A stretch of 64,000 nt of DNA from Streptomyces misionensis (GTDB lineage: Bacteria > Actinomycetota > Actinomycetes > Streptomycetales > Streptomycetaceae). The position numbers and the translations under genes are program-made. Under the pieces are notes generated by a model, which saw only the letters and a list, made by a program, of their open reading frames with translations, was not told the DNA's origin and searched no databases. Of this stretch, positions 55,742 to 63,378 are shown piece after piece (within the stretch, counting starts at the first letter, position 1; every line of letters begins with the position of its first letter). The DNA is taken from contig NZ_FNTD01000004.1 of the NCBI RefSeq assembly GCF_900104815.1, forward strand, positions 496,001 through 560,000. The letters run 5' to 3'.

Positions 55742-57229
55742 ATGTCCGCCACCACCTCCGAACCACCGAAGGAGAAGGCCCCGGCCGCCGCGTCCGGTCT
55801 TCGCACCGGCACCCTCGGCACCGCCGACATCGCCTTCTTCGTCGTCTCCGCCGCCGCGCCGCTGACCGTCATGGCGGGCGTCGCCCCGCTCGCCATCCTG
55901 CTGGGCGGCATCGGCGCCCCGGTCGGCTACCTCCTCGCCGGGCTCACCCTCGCCGTCTTCGCGGTCGGCTTCACCACCATGAGCCGCCACGTCACCCACG
56001 GCGGCGCCTTCTACGCCTTCATCACCCGGGGCCTCGGCCGCCCGGTCGGCATCGGCGCCGCGCTGCTCGCGCTGATCGGCTACAACGGCATGGAGATCGG
56101 CGTCTACGGCCTGCTGGCCTCCGCCAGCCGCGACACCCTGCACGCGCTGTTCGGCGCCGACGTCCCCTGGCTGCCCGTCTCGCTGGCCGGGCTGCTCCTC
56201 ATCGGCTACGGCGGGTTCCGCTCGATCGACTTCGGCGCCAAGCTGCTCGGCGTCCTGCTCGTCGCCGAGACCGGGATACTCGTCCTGCTGGCCGGCGGGG
56301 TGCTGCTGAAGGGCGGCGCGCACGGGCTGTCCCTGTCCTCCCTCGCCCCCGCCCATGTGTTCGTGCCCGGCACCGCCGCCGTCCTCGCCTTCGCCTTCGC
56401 CGCGTTCACCGGTTTCGAGTCGACCGTCATCTACCGCCGCGAGGCCCGCGACCCCGGCCGCACCGTGCCCCGTGCCACCTATCTGGCCGTCGGATTCCTC
56501 GGCCTGTTCTACGCGTTCGTCGTGTGGATCGCCGTCCAGGCGTTCGGCGACGACCAGGTGGTACGCGCCGCCGGAAAGGACCCGGCCGGGCTGTTCTTCA
56601 CCGCGATCACCACCTATGTGGGCGGCTGGGCCGCGGACCTGATGCACGTCTTCATCGTCACCAGCGTCATCGCCTCCCTGCTCGCCTTCCACAACGCCAT
56701 CAACCGTTACGCCCTCGCGCTGGCCGAGGAGGGCGTGCTGCCGCGCCGGCTCGGCCGGGTCCACCCGCGCCACCGCTCCCCCTACGTCGCGGGCATCGCG
56801 CAGACCGTCCTCGGCGCGGTCGTCGTGCTCGCCTTCTGGACCGCGCACGCCGACCCGTACCAGCAACTGCTGCTGTGGGTGAACACCCCCGGCATGATCG
56901 GCCTGATGCTGCTCCAGCTGCTGGCCGCGATCGCCGTGCCCTGCTACTTCCGGCGGGTGCGGCACACCGAGGGCACGCTGCGCACGGTGGTCGCGCCGGT
57001 CCTGGCCACGGTGCTGCTCGCCACCGCGATCGTCCTGGTGGTCGGCCACATCGACCTGTTCACCGGCGCCTCGCGAACGGTGAACACCCTGCTCGTCCTC
57101 GCGGCGCCGGCCGTCTTCCTCCTCGGCCTGCCGCTGGCGTGGTGGCTGCGCCGCAGGCGCCCGGAGGTCTACGCGTCCTTCGCCGCCGAGCCGCCCGAGA
57201 CCGCCGATCCCCTCCCCCGGCCCGCTTAG
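55742..57229 (+). CDS. APC-superfamily amino-acid/amine permease
   Basis: A 495-residue permease with about 12 transmembrane helices. The first-helix unwinding motif appears in FFVVSAAAPLTVMAGVAP and GGIGAPVGYLLAG; FAFAAFTGFESTVIYRREARDPGRTVPRAT is the family's conserved helix-6/loop segment. It imports an amino acid or amine. AGAAGGG precedes the ATG. The amidohydrolase follows after 47 bp, and the pair probably takes up and degrades one compound under control of the divergent TetR. Confidence 0.88.
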   Translation: MSATTSEPPKEKAPAAASGLRTGTLGTADIAFFVVSAAAPLTVMAGVAPLAILLGGIGAPVGYLLAGLTLAVFAVGFTTMSRHVTHGGAFYAFITRGLGRPVGIGAALLALIGYNGMEIGVYGLLASASRDTLHALFGADVPWLPVSLAGLLLIGYGGFRSIDFGAKLLGVLLVAETGILVLLAGGVLLKGGAHGLSLSSLAPAHVFVPGTAAVLAFAFAAFTGFESTVIYRREARDPGRTVPRATYLAVGFLGLFYAFVVWIAVQAFGDDQVVRAAGKDPAGLFFTAITTYVGGWAADLMHVFIVTSVIASLLAFHNAINRYALALAEEGVLPRRLGRVHPRHRSPYVAGIAQTVLGAVVVLAFWTAHADPYQQLLLWVNTPGMIGLMLLQLLAAIAVPCYFRRVRHTEGTLRTVVAPVLATVLLATAIVLVVGHIDLFTGASRTVNTLLVLAAPAVFLLGLPLAWWLRRRRPEVYASFAAEPPETADPLPRPA

Positions 57230-57276
57230 GCCGTCCAGTTGTCCGTTCGACCCCCGTCCGCGAAGGAGCTGCCGGC

Positions 57277-58851
57277 ATGCCCGCCGCCGATCTCGTCCTC
57301 ACCGGTGCCCAGGTCCGCACCCTCGACCCCGCCCGCCCCACCGCCACCGCGGTCGCCGTACACGACGGCGTGATCTCCGCGGTCGGGGAAGCGGCCGACA
57401 TACGCGACTGGAGCGGCCCCGGCACCGAGGTCGTCGACCTGCGCGGGGCGCATCTGGTGCCCGGTCTGGTCGACTCCCACAGCCACCCGGTGTGGGGGCT
57501 GGAGATGGCGACCGGCGCGGATCTGTCGGGCGTGCGCGACCTGGCCGGACTGCGCGCGGCCCTCGCCGGGGCCGAGCGCATCGGGGGCTGGGTGCTCGGG
57601 CACGGCCTGGACCACAACGCCTTCGAGGGCCGCCCGATCCACCACGACCTGGTGGCCGGCGTCCTCGGCGACACCCCCGCCCTGCTGCGCCTCTACGACG
57701 GCCACTCCGCCCTCGCCAACGCCGCCGCGCTGGCCGCCGCCGGGGTGTCCGGGCCCCGCTCCTTCGAGCAGCGCGCGGAGGTGGTGTGCGACGCCTCCGG
57801 GCGGCCCACCGGACACCTGGTCGAGCACGCCGCGATGGACCTGGTGACGGCCGTCGCGCCCAGCCCCTCCCACGCCGAACGCCGGGCGCGGTTGCTGGAG
57901 TTGCTGTCCGCCATGGCCGCCACCGGACTCACCGGCGCCCATGTGATGGACGGCGGGGACCTGGAACTGGTGACGGCGGTGGCGCGGGAGACGGTCCTGC
58001 CGGTGCGGCTGCGGTTCGCGCCCTGGTGCATGCCGGGCGCGGACGCCGAGGCGCTGAACGAGCTGATCGCGCTCCAGGGGCGGGGCGGGCGGCACTGGCT
58101 GGTCGGCGGGGTGAAGTTCTTCATGGACGGCACCGTGGAGGGCGGCACCGCCTGGCTGGACCGTCCCGACTGCCACGGCCGGGGCACGGACGCGTTCTGG
58201 CCGGACCCGCACGCCTACGCGAAGGCCGTGCACAGCCTGCACGCGGCCGGGGTCCGCACCGCCACCCACGCCATCGGGGACGCCGCCGTGCGGCACGCCC
58301 TGGACACCGTGGCCTCGCTCGGGCCGAGCGGCCGCGGGGCGCACCGGATCGAGCACATCGAGACGGCCCCCGACGAACTCCTGCCCCGTTTCGCCGAGTT
58401 GGGGGTGGCGGCGTCCATGCAGCCGCCGCACACCGGATACACCCGCGACGACGGCTCCGACGAGTGGTCGCGCCGGCTCGGCGGCGAACGGGCGGCCCGC
58501 GCCTGGCGCTTGCGGGACCTGCGGGAGGCGGGCGCCACGGTCGCGCTCGGCTCGGACTGGCCCATCGCGCACTACGACGTCCGCGCGGTGCTCGCGACCG
58601 CCCAGCGCCCCAAGGGCGCCGCCGCGCACCGCGCCGGCCTGACGCCGCTCCAGGCCCTGGAGGGCTGCACCACCCACGCCGCCGCCGCGGCGGGCGAGTC
58701 CGCCGTCGCCGGCCGGGTCGCCCCCGGCCACCGCGCCGACCTCACCGCGCTCGGCGTGGACCCGGTGCGCGCGAGCGCGGACGAACTCCTCGACGCGCCC
58801 GTGGTGTTGACGGTGACGGGCGGCCATGTGGTGCACCGAGGCGCCGTCTGA
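57277..58851 (+). CDS. YtcJ-like metal-dependent amidohydrolase
   Basis: A 524-residue amidohydrolase of the YtcJ/Nfd group. Metal motif HSHP lies in LVPGLVDSHSHPVWG near residue 65, the bridging-lysine region is VGGVKFFMDGTVEGGTAW, later metal ligands are HAIGDAAV and HRIEHIE, and the catalytic Asp is in VALGSDWPIAHYD. The fold would hydrolyse an amide or similar C-N bond. GAAGGAG precedes the ATG. Second gene of the TetR-regulated unit, so it is probably intracellular catabolism of what the permease imports. Confidence 0.87.
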   Translation: MPAADLVLTGAQVRTLDPARPTATAVAVHDGVISAVGEAADIRDWSGPGTEVVDLRGAHLVPGLVDSHSHPVWGLEMATGADLSGVRDLAGLRAALAGAERIGGWVLGHGLDHNAFEGRPIHHDLVAGVLGDTPALLRLYDGHSALANAAALAAAGVSGPRSFEQRAEVVCDASGRPTGHLVEHAAMDLVTAVAPSPSHAERRARLLELLSAMAATGLTGAHVMDGGDLELVTAVARETVLPVRLRFAPWCMPGADAEALNELIALQGRGGRHWLVGGVKFFMDGTVEGGTAWLDRPDCHGRGTDAFWPDPHAYAKAVHSLHAAGVRTATHAIGDAAVRHALDTVASLGPSGRGAHRIEHIETAPDELLPRFAELGVAASMQPPHTGYTRDDGSDEWSRRLGGERAARAWRLRDLREAGATVALGSDWPIAHYDVRAVLATAQRPKGAAAHRAGLTPLQALEGCTTHAAAAAGESAVAGRVAPGHRADLTALGVDPVRASADELLDAPVVLTVTGGHVVHRGAV

Positions 58852-58891
58852 CGTCAGCGCGGCGTCAGCGCCTTGGGGCACCGTTCTTCCT

Positions 58892-58922
58892 GTGACCGGC
58901 ACGGGAAACCGGAACCGGTCAC
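58892..58922 (+). terminator. Hairpin between the amidohydrolase and the tRNA-like sequence
   Basis: GTGACCGG (58892-58899) and CCGGTCAC (58915-58922) pair perfectly with a 15-nt loop, ending 2 nt before the tRNA-like acceptor stem. Confidence 0.45.
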
Positions 58923-58924
58923 GG

Positions 58925-59018
<94 letters not shown>

Positions 59019-59071
59019 CGCGACAGCCTCTTCGCGGCGGCCACTTCGCGACGGCCCTTCGGAGGGTCCCG

Positions 59072-59578
59072 TCACTCGAAGAGGGCGACGAGCCCGTTCA
59101 CCCAGACGGCCAGGAACGCGAGGGCGGCCAGCAGACAGCCGCCCCCCGCCAGGAAATCGGTGAGGGAGCGTTCGCGGCCGTCCGATTCCGCGCCGGACGG
59201 CACCGCGTCCCAGTCGACGGGGCGCCCCACTTCCCGGGAGCAGCGGACGCGGACCGCGGCCAGTCGCTCCCTCGCGAAGTCCGTCCGGGCGAGCGACTCC
59301 GGCCCCCGCCAGGCGAGCGCCCGCATCCGGTCCGGAGCCGTCCGGTACCTCGCTTCAAAGGCCGTTGTCTCCACCGCGTCCCGGTCCGGTTCGAGGTACA
59401 TCCAGCGGCCCGCCTCCGCGGGCTCGCCGTACAGGCGGTACACCTCGGCCAGGCGCCGGCGAGGCGTCGGGTCGTCCGGGTAGGACGACACCAGCCCGCG
59501 CAGACGCTGACGCGCGACGGGGATCCGGCCGGCGGCCAGATCCGCGTCGACCCGGGCGAGGGTGTCTCTCAACGGCAT
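59072..59578 (-). CDS. DUF6584-like protein with one C-terminal membrane helix
   Basis: A 168-residue protein. The N-terminal half is helical and TPR-like (RVDADLAAGRIPVARQRLRGLVSSYPDDPTPRRRLAEVYRLYGEPAEAGRWMYLE), matching a small actinobacterial family of unknown function. The last 20 residues (GGCLLAALAFLAVWVNGLVALFE) form one transmembrane helix, so the TPR-like part is probably cytoplasmic and tethered. ATG at 59578 has no clear ribosome binding site; a GTG two codons earlier is possible. Confidence 0.65.
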   Translation of the reverse strand: MPLRDTLARVDADLAAGRIPVARQRLRGLVSSYPDDPTPRRRLAEVYRLYGEPAEAGRWMYLEPDRDAVETTAFEARYRTAPDRMRALAWRGPESLARTDFARERLAAVRVRCSREVGRPVDWDAVPSGAESDGRERSLTDFLAGGGCLLAALAFLAVWVNGLVALFE

Positions 59579-59684
59579 GAACACATGATCGAACAGCGGG
59601 GTTCCCGCCGTCGAACCGGTTTCGGCGGCACGCCGGCCGCGGGCTCACCAGCGTGTGGAACGCCCGCACCAGGGGGCCATGATG

Positions 59685-60245
59685 ATGCCCATGGACCGGC
59701 CGAGTCAGATCATCGAGTGCGAGGGGTTCGTCCTGCGGCGCTGGCGGGCGCAGCGAGATTTCGACCAGGCGTTCACGCTCATCGAGGAGTCCCGGGAGCA
59801 CTTGAGCCCGTGGATGCCGTGGGTCGCGCGGCACGACGAGCAGAGCACCCGGGACTTCCTGGCGAGGGCCGAGGAGAAGTGGGCCGGCGGCGAGGTCTTC
59901 ACCTACGCCGTCGTGAAGGACGGCACGCCCGTCGGCATGTGCCAGGCGTACCGCTGGGGCGATCCTTCGGGATGGCGGCTCGGGTACTGGCTGCACCCCG
60001 CCGCCGCCGGGCAGGGCATCGCCACCCGGGCGACGGCGGCCCTGGTCGCGGAGATGTTCGCGCTGCCGCACGTGGCCTACCTGGAGATCACCCACGATCT
60101 GGCCAACACCGCCAGCGGCGCCGTACCGCGCCGGTTGGGGTTCACCGAGGTCCGGCGCGAACCGGCACCGCCGCCCGCGCCCCCGTCCGGTCGCGGCATC
60201 GACGTCGTCTGGCGCCTGGACCGCCCCGCACCGCCCGCGCCCTGA
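59685..60245 (+). CDS. GNAT acetyltransferase, RimJ/RimL type
   Basis: A 186-residue acetyltransferase of the RimJ/RimL-like group, which acetylates ribosomal-protein N-termini or small amines. N-terminal FVLRRWRAQRDFDQAFTLIEESREHLSPWMPWV is typical. Motif A reads WLHPAAAGQGIATRATAALV and motif B ITHDLANTASGAVPRRLGFTEV. Four in-frame ATGs lie between 59679 and 59691; the one at 59685 gives the best distance to AGGGGG. Substrate unknown. Confidence 0.82.
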   Translation: MPMDRPSQIIECEGFVLRRWRAQRDFDQAFTLIEESREHLSPWMPWVARHDEQSTRDFLARAEEKWAGGEVFTYAVVKDGTPVGMCQAYRWGDPSGWRLGYWLHPAAAGQGIATRATAALVAEMFALPHVAYLEITHDLANTASGAVPRRLGFTEVRREPAPPPAPPSGRGIDVVWRLDRPAPPAP

Positions 60246-60271
60246 GCCCGCGCTTCCTCCTCACTCGTGCC

Positions 60272-61153
60272 TCACTCGTGCGGTACGACCGCGACCGGGC
60301 ACTCGGCGTGCTGGACGACCGCGTGGGCGACGCGCCCGAGACGCTCCCCGAACCTGCTGCCGGTGACGCGGCGGCCCACCACGACGAGTCCGGCCTCGGA
60401 GGTGGCCCGCACGAGTTCCTCGCCGGGCCGGCCCGCGATGACGGTCGTGGCGACGGACAGGTCCGGGTACTTCTCGCGCCACGGCCTCAGCAGCGCGATG
60501 ACCGCGTGCTCGGCGGCGGCCGCTCCCCCGGCCGCGTCTTCCCCGGAGACCGGCTCGTGGACGTGGCACACGCGCAGTTCGGTGGCGCGCCGCCGGGCGG
60601 CCTCGAAGGCGAACCCGATCGGTTCGTCGCAGGGGCTGCCGGCGTCCAGGCCCAGCACGACGGCGCGGTACGGGATGGTCGGGATCTCGTCGGGCGCGAG
60701 TCCGGGGGCGGCCGGCAGATGCTCGTCGGCGGCGCTGCGGCCCGCCCGCACCAGCACCACCGGGCAGGAGGAGCGTCCCGTGACGCGCAGGGAGACCGAG
60801 CCGACGAGGACCCCGGCCGCACGGCTGAGCCCGAGCGAGCCCAGCACCAGCGTGTCCGCCTCCTCGGCCGCCGACAGCAGCGCGGGGACGGGCGAGTCGC
60901 CGATCAGCCTGCCCGTCACGGGCAGCGTGGGATGCGCCGCCCGCACGCTGTCCACCGCCTCCCGCAGCACGCGCTCCGCCCAGCCGCGCTCGGTGCTGTC
61001 CCGGCCGGCGAGCGGCGCCGGGCGCACGTTCGGCAGCCAGGCGTGGACCACGACCAGTTCCGCGCCCCGGCGCACCGCCTCCTGTGCGGCCCAGTGGGCG
61101 GCGGCGACGCTCTGCGGGGACCCGTCGACTCCCGCCGCGATGTGACCAGCCAT
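60272..61153 (-). CDS. Tandem universal stress protein (two Usp domains)
   Basis: A 293-residue protein made of two UspA-like domains (about 3-140 and 162-290). Domain 1 keeps the ATP-binding pattern GSLGLSRAAGVLVGSVS; domain 2 has GRRVTGSRFGERLGRVAHAVV, less canonical. Actinobacterial tandem Usps are induced by hypoxia and stationary phase under DevR/OsdR-type control. GGAGG lies 7 nt before ATG. It is divergent from the CBS-BON gene across a 428-bp region containing a DevR-like palindrome. Confidence 0.88.
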   Translation of the reverse strand: MAGHIAAGVDGSPQSVAAAHWAAQEAVRRGAELVVVHAWLPNVRPAPLAGRDSTERGWAERVLREAVDSVRAAHPTLPVTGRLIGDSPVPALLSAAEEADTLVLGSLGLSRAAGVLVGSVSLRVTGRSSCPVVLVRAGRSAADEHLPAAPGLAPDEIPTIPYRAVVLGLDAGSPCDEPIGFAFEAARRRATELRVCHVHEPVSGEDAAGGAAAAEHAVIALLRPWREKYPDLSVATTVIAGRPGEELVRATSEAGLVVVGRRVTGSRFGERLGRVAHAVVQHAECPVAVVPHE

Positions 61154-61581
61154 GATGCGTCCTCCGGATCCGGGCCGAGATGTGCCGCCGCCGTACGCCG
61201 GGCGTCCTTCCGTAGCTCAAGCGTGCCCCCTGGAGCGTCCTCCCGCCCGTGGGCCGCGTGGGTCTTCCGGGGGTCGCGTCGGGTCATGCCGGGGGGATCG
61301 AGGCCGTCGTACGGGCACGGCGCTCCGGCGTACCGCACGCGGTGGTGGCCACGGCTGGCGGCGGAGCTGCACGGCCGGCGGGGCCGGGACCAAAGGTCCC
61401 CTTGACGGGGGCGCCCGGCCCTCGGATCGGGGCGATGCGGGCGGCAGGCTGGGGCACCGGCTCGAACGGCGGGGACGCGCGTGGCCGGGCGGCCGAGCGG
61501 GCCGAGGACGGCGGAAGACCGCCGCTCCCCGCCGAAGGGGGCTCGCGCGCCGCAGAAGCGCACCACAGAAGGAGGACGGGC
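61154..61581. other. Divergent promoter region of Usp and CBS-BON genes
   Basis: 428 bp without a gene that I can support. Its clear feature is the GGGACC-AAA-GGTCCC palindrome listed separately. The rest is GC-rich without other repeats that I trust. Confidence 0.5.
61386..61400. promoter_or_regulatory. DevR/OsdR-like palindrome
   Basis: GGGACCAAAGGTCCC is a 15-bp perfect inverted repeat around AAA. Its GGGAC...GTCCC arms are those of the mycobacterial DosR/DevR box (GGGACTWWAGTCCC), with one extra central base pair. It lies between two genes of classes typical of that regulon. Confidence 0.55.
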
Positions 61582-62220
61582 GTGATCCACAGCACGATCG
61601 GCGAGGTGATGACCGACGATGTCGTCACCGTGTCGGAGACGACACCGTCCACGGACGTGGCCCGCCTGCTGGACCGGCACGGCATCAGCGGGCTGCCGGT
61701 GATCGACCGCGACGACAAGGTGCTCGGCGTGGTCTCGGCCTCCGACCTGGTACGCGAGCGCGCCGCCCGGTGGCCGGACGGCGCGGGCGAGGCACCGGTG
61801 CGCGAGGTGATGTCGACGCCCGCCGTCACCGTCCACCCGGAGCAGCGGGTGCCGGACGCGGCCCGGCTGATGGAGCGGCGCGGCGTGGAGCGGCGCGGCG
61901 TGGAGCGGCTGCCCGTGGTGGACGAGGAGGACCGGCTGATCGGCATCGTCACCCGCCGGGACCTGCTGCGGGTGTTCCTGCGCGGCGACGACGAGATCCG
62001 CCGTCAGGTGTCCGAGGAGATCGTGGCGGGCGAGCTGGGGCTGCCGCCCGAGGCCGTCGGCGTCTTCGTGCGCGACGGTGTGGTGACACTGGCGGGCGAC
62101 GCGGGACTGCGCGGCGCCATCGCCCGGGCCGGCTTCGCGGCCTGGCGGCTGGACGGGGTCGTCGGGGTCGTCAACCTGGTGCCGCCCGTGCCGCCGGAGG
62201 GGGTGGCGCGGCCGGGGTGA
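61582..62220 (+). CDS. CBS-pair plus BON domain protein
   Basis: A 212-residue protein. CBS 1 (about 6-60) reads VMTDDVVTVSETTPSTDVARLLDRHGISGLPVIDRDDKVLGVVSASDL, CBS 2 (about 72-130) VMSTPAVTVHPEQRVPDAARLMERRGV ... LPVVDEEDRLIGIVTRRDLL, and a C-terminal BON domain (about 140-205) VSEEIVAGELGLPPEAVGVFVRDGVVTLAGDAG. CBS pairs bind adenosyl nucleotides; BON may contact membranes. A 15-bp tandem duplication (61873-61902) repeats ERRGV within CBS 2. GTG with AAGGAGG upstream. Confidence 0.87.
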   Translation: MIHSTIGEVMTDDVVTVSETTPSTDVARLLDRHGISGLPVIDRDDKVLGVVSASDLVRERAARWPDGAGEAPVREVMSTPAVTVHPEQRVPDAARLMERRGVERRGVERLPVVDEEDRLIGIVTRRDLLRVFLRGDDEIRRQVSEEIVAGELGLPPEAVGVFVRDGVVTLAGDAGLRGAIARAGFAAWRLDGVVGVVNLVPPVPPEGVARPG

Positions 62221-62351
62221 CACCGCGTGGCGGGGCGCCGCCGACGGACCGCCGCGGCGCTCCCGGACCGGTGCCGCCGAAGGCCCGGAACGCGGCAGCC
62301 GGATCGGGGCCCGCGGACCGCCGCGGCGGCCCGGCCGGCCCCGGTGACGCC

Positions 62352-63044
62352 TCAGCCCGCTTCGATACGGCGTCCCGTGAGCGCCGTGGGCTCGATCCGC
62401 ACCCACAGATCGCGTTCCCCGCCCGCCCAGGGCTCGCTGTACGCGCGCTCGGCGAGCCGCTCCGCCTCCGCCCGGTCGGTCACCGGCTGGGCGGTGCCGC
62501 GCACCAGGACGCTCCAGCCCTGACTCAGCGCGTCGTCCACCCGGTCCACCTCGAAGGCCACCTCACGGCCGAACCCCTCGCTGAGCACGGAGCCCTCGCG
62601 GGTGCGGAACACGATCGCGCCGTCCACGACGGTGTAGTTCACGGGCAGGACGACGGGCGCGCCCTCGGTGCTGACGGAGAACCGGCCGACCCCGTGCGTG
62701 GACAGCAGTTCCCTGCACTCCCGTTCGCTCAGTTCGTCCAGGCGCGGGTTGCGGGAGGCCTGTCCGAGACCGGCGGGCAGCCCGGCGTATCCGCCGCCGA
62801 GTTCCCGGGGGGTGGTGCGCAGCGCCCCGGCCAGCCGCAGCAGGGTGCCGGAGTCGGGCGCGGCGGTGCTGTGCTGCTCCAGATGGGCGACGTAGGCCTC
62901 GGCCATGCCGGCGCGGGCGGCGACCTCTTCCCGGGTGAGCCCGAGTTCCGCGCGGCGCCGCCGCAGTCGCCGTCCGAGGTCGCTCCGCGCGGGGCCGTCC
63001 TCCGGGTCCGGCGAGCCGTGCCGCGGTGTGGGGCGTTCTGCCAT
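62352..63044 (-). CDS. XRE-HTH fused to pyridoxamine-5'-phosphate-oxidase-like flavin-binding domain
   Basis: A 230-residue fusion. Residues about 20-90 form an XRE helix-turn-helix (DLGRRLRRRRAELGLTREEVAARAGMAEAYVAHLEQ). Residues about 100-228 form a split-barrel PNPOx-like domain (LLSTHGVGRFSVSTEGAPVVLPVNYTVVDGAIVFRTREG ... VAFEVDRVDDALSQGWSVLVRGTAQPV), which binds FMN or F420. Such fusions occur in actinobacterial hypoxia/dormancy regulons and may be redox-responsive regulators. GAGGAG precedes the ATG. A second DevR-like palindrome lies about 100 bp upstream. Confidence 0.83.
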   Translation of the reverse strand: MAERPTPRHGSPDPEDGPARSDLGRRLRRRRAELGLTREEVAARAGMAEAYVAHLEQHSTAAPDSGTLLRLAGALRTTPRELGGGYAGLPAGLGQASRNPRLDELSERECRELLSTHGVGRFSVSTEGAPVVLPVNYTVVDGAIVFRTREGSVLSEGFGREVAFEVDRVDDALSQGWSVLVRGTAQPVTDRAEAERLAERAYSEPWAGGERDLWVRIEPTALTGRRIEAG

Positions 63045-63142
63045 GATCGCTCACTCCTCGCCCTCGGGCCGCCGGGGCCCTGGCTCGTACCACGTCTACC
63101 ACCGGTGCGGGGCGCCCACCACTTCGCTGCGTCGCGCGCCCT

Positions 63143-63157
63143 GGGACCGACGGCCCC
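63143..63157. promoter_or_regulatory. Second DevR/OsdR-like palindrome
   Basis: GGGACCGACGGCCCC matches GGGACCnnnGGTCCC at all arm positions but one, about 100 bp upstream of the XRE-PNPOx gene. Confidence 0.4.
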
Positions 63158-63196
63158 CGCGGCCGGGCGGTTCGGCGCCCGTGTAGCCTGCTGGGC

Positions 63197-63253
63197 ATGT
63201 CGAGTCCCGAGTCGGTTGAGGTGGGGGCTTTCGGTCACGCCGTCAGCCCCTGA
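63197..63253 (+). CDS. Leader peptide of the cml exporter gene
   Basis: ATG at 63197 encodes the 18-residue MSSPESVEVGAFGHAVSP and a stop. A -10-like TAGCCT (63184-63189) lies just upstream and there is no Shine-Dalgarno, so translation is probably leaderless. It lies ahead of a hairpin and the exporter gene, as in the translational attenuators known for the Streptomyces lividans cml gene and other chloramphenicol-inducible genes. Stalling of a ribosome on the leader would open the downstream structure. Confidence 0.55.
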   Translation: MSSPESVEVGAFGHAVSP

Positions 63254-63270
63254 ACCACCGGCTTCACCAC

Positions 63271-63304
63271 CGTCCGCCGTGCCCGCGTGGGCCACGGCCG
63301 GACG
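63271..63304 (+). promoter_or_regulatory. Attenuator hairpin in the cml 5' region
   Basis: CGTCCGCCGTG (63271-63281) and CACGGCCGGACG (63293-63304) pair over about 11 bp with one bulge. It lies between the leader stop and the exporter start at 63379. Confidence 0.5.
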
Positions 63305-63378
63305 AGTGTGCCCTCGGGTGCTGACCGCGGTGACGAGATGACCCTCTCGTGCTTCTCCTCACCCCGGAGCCTTCCTCG

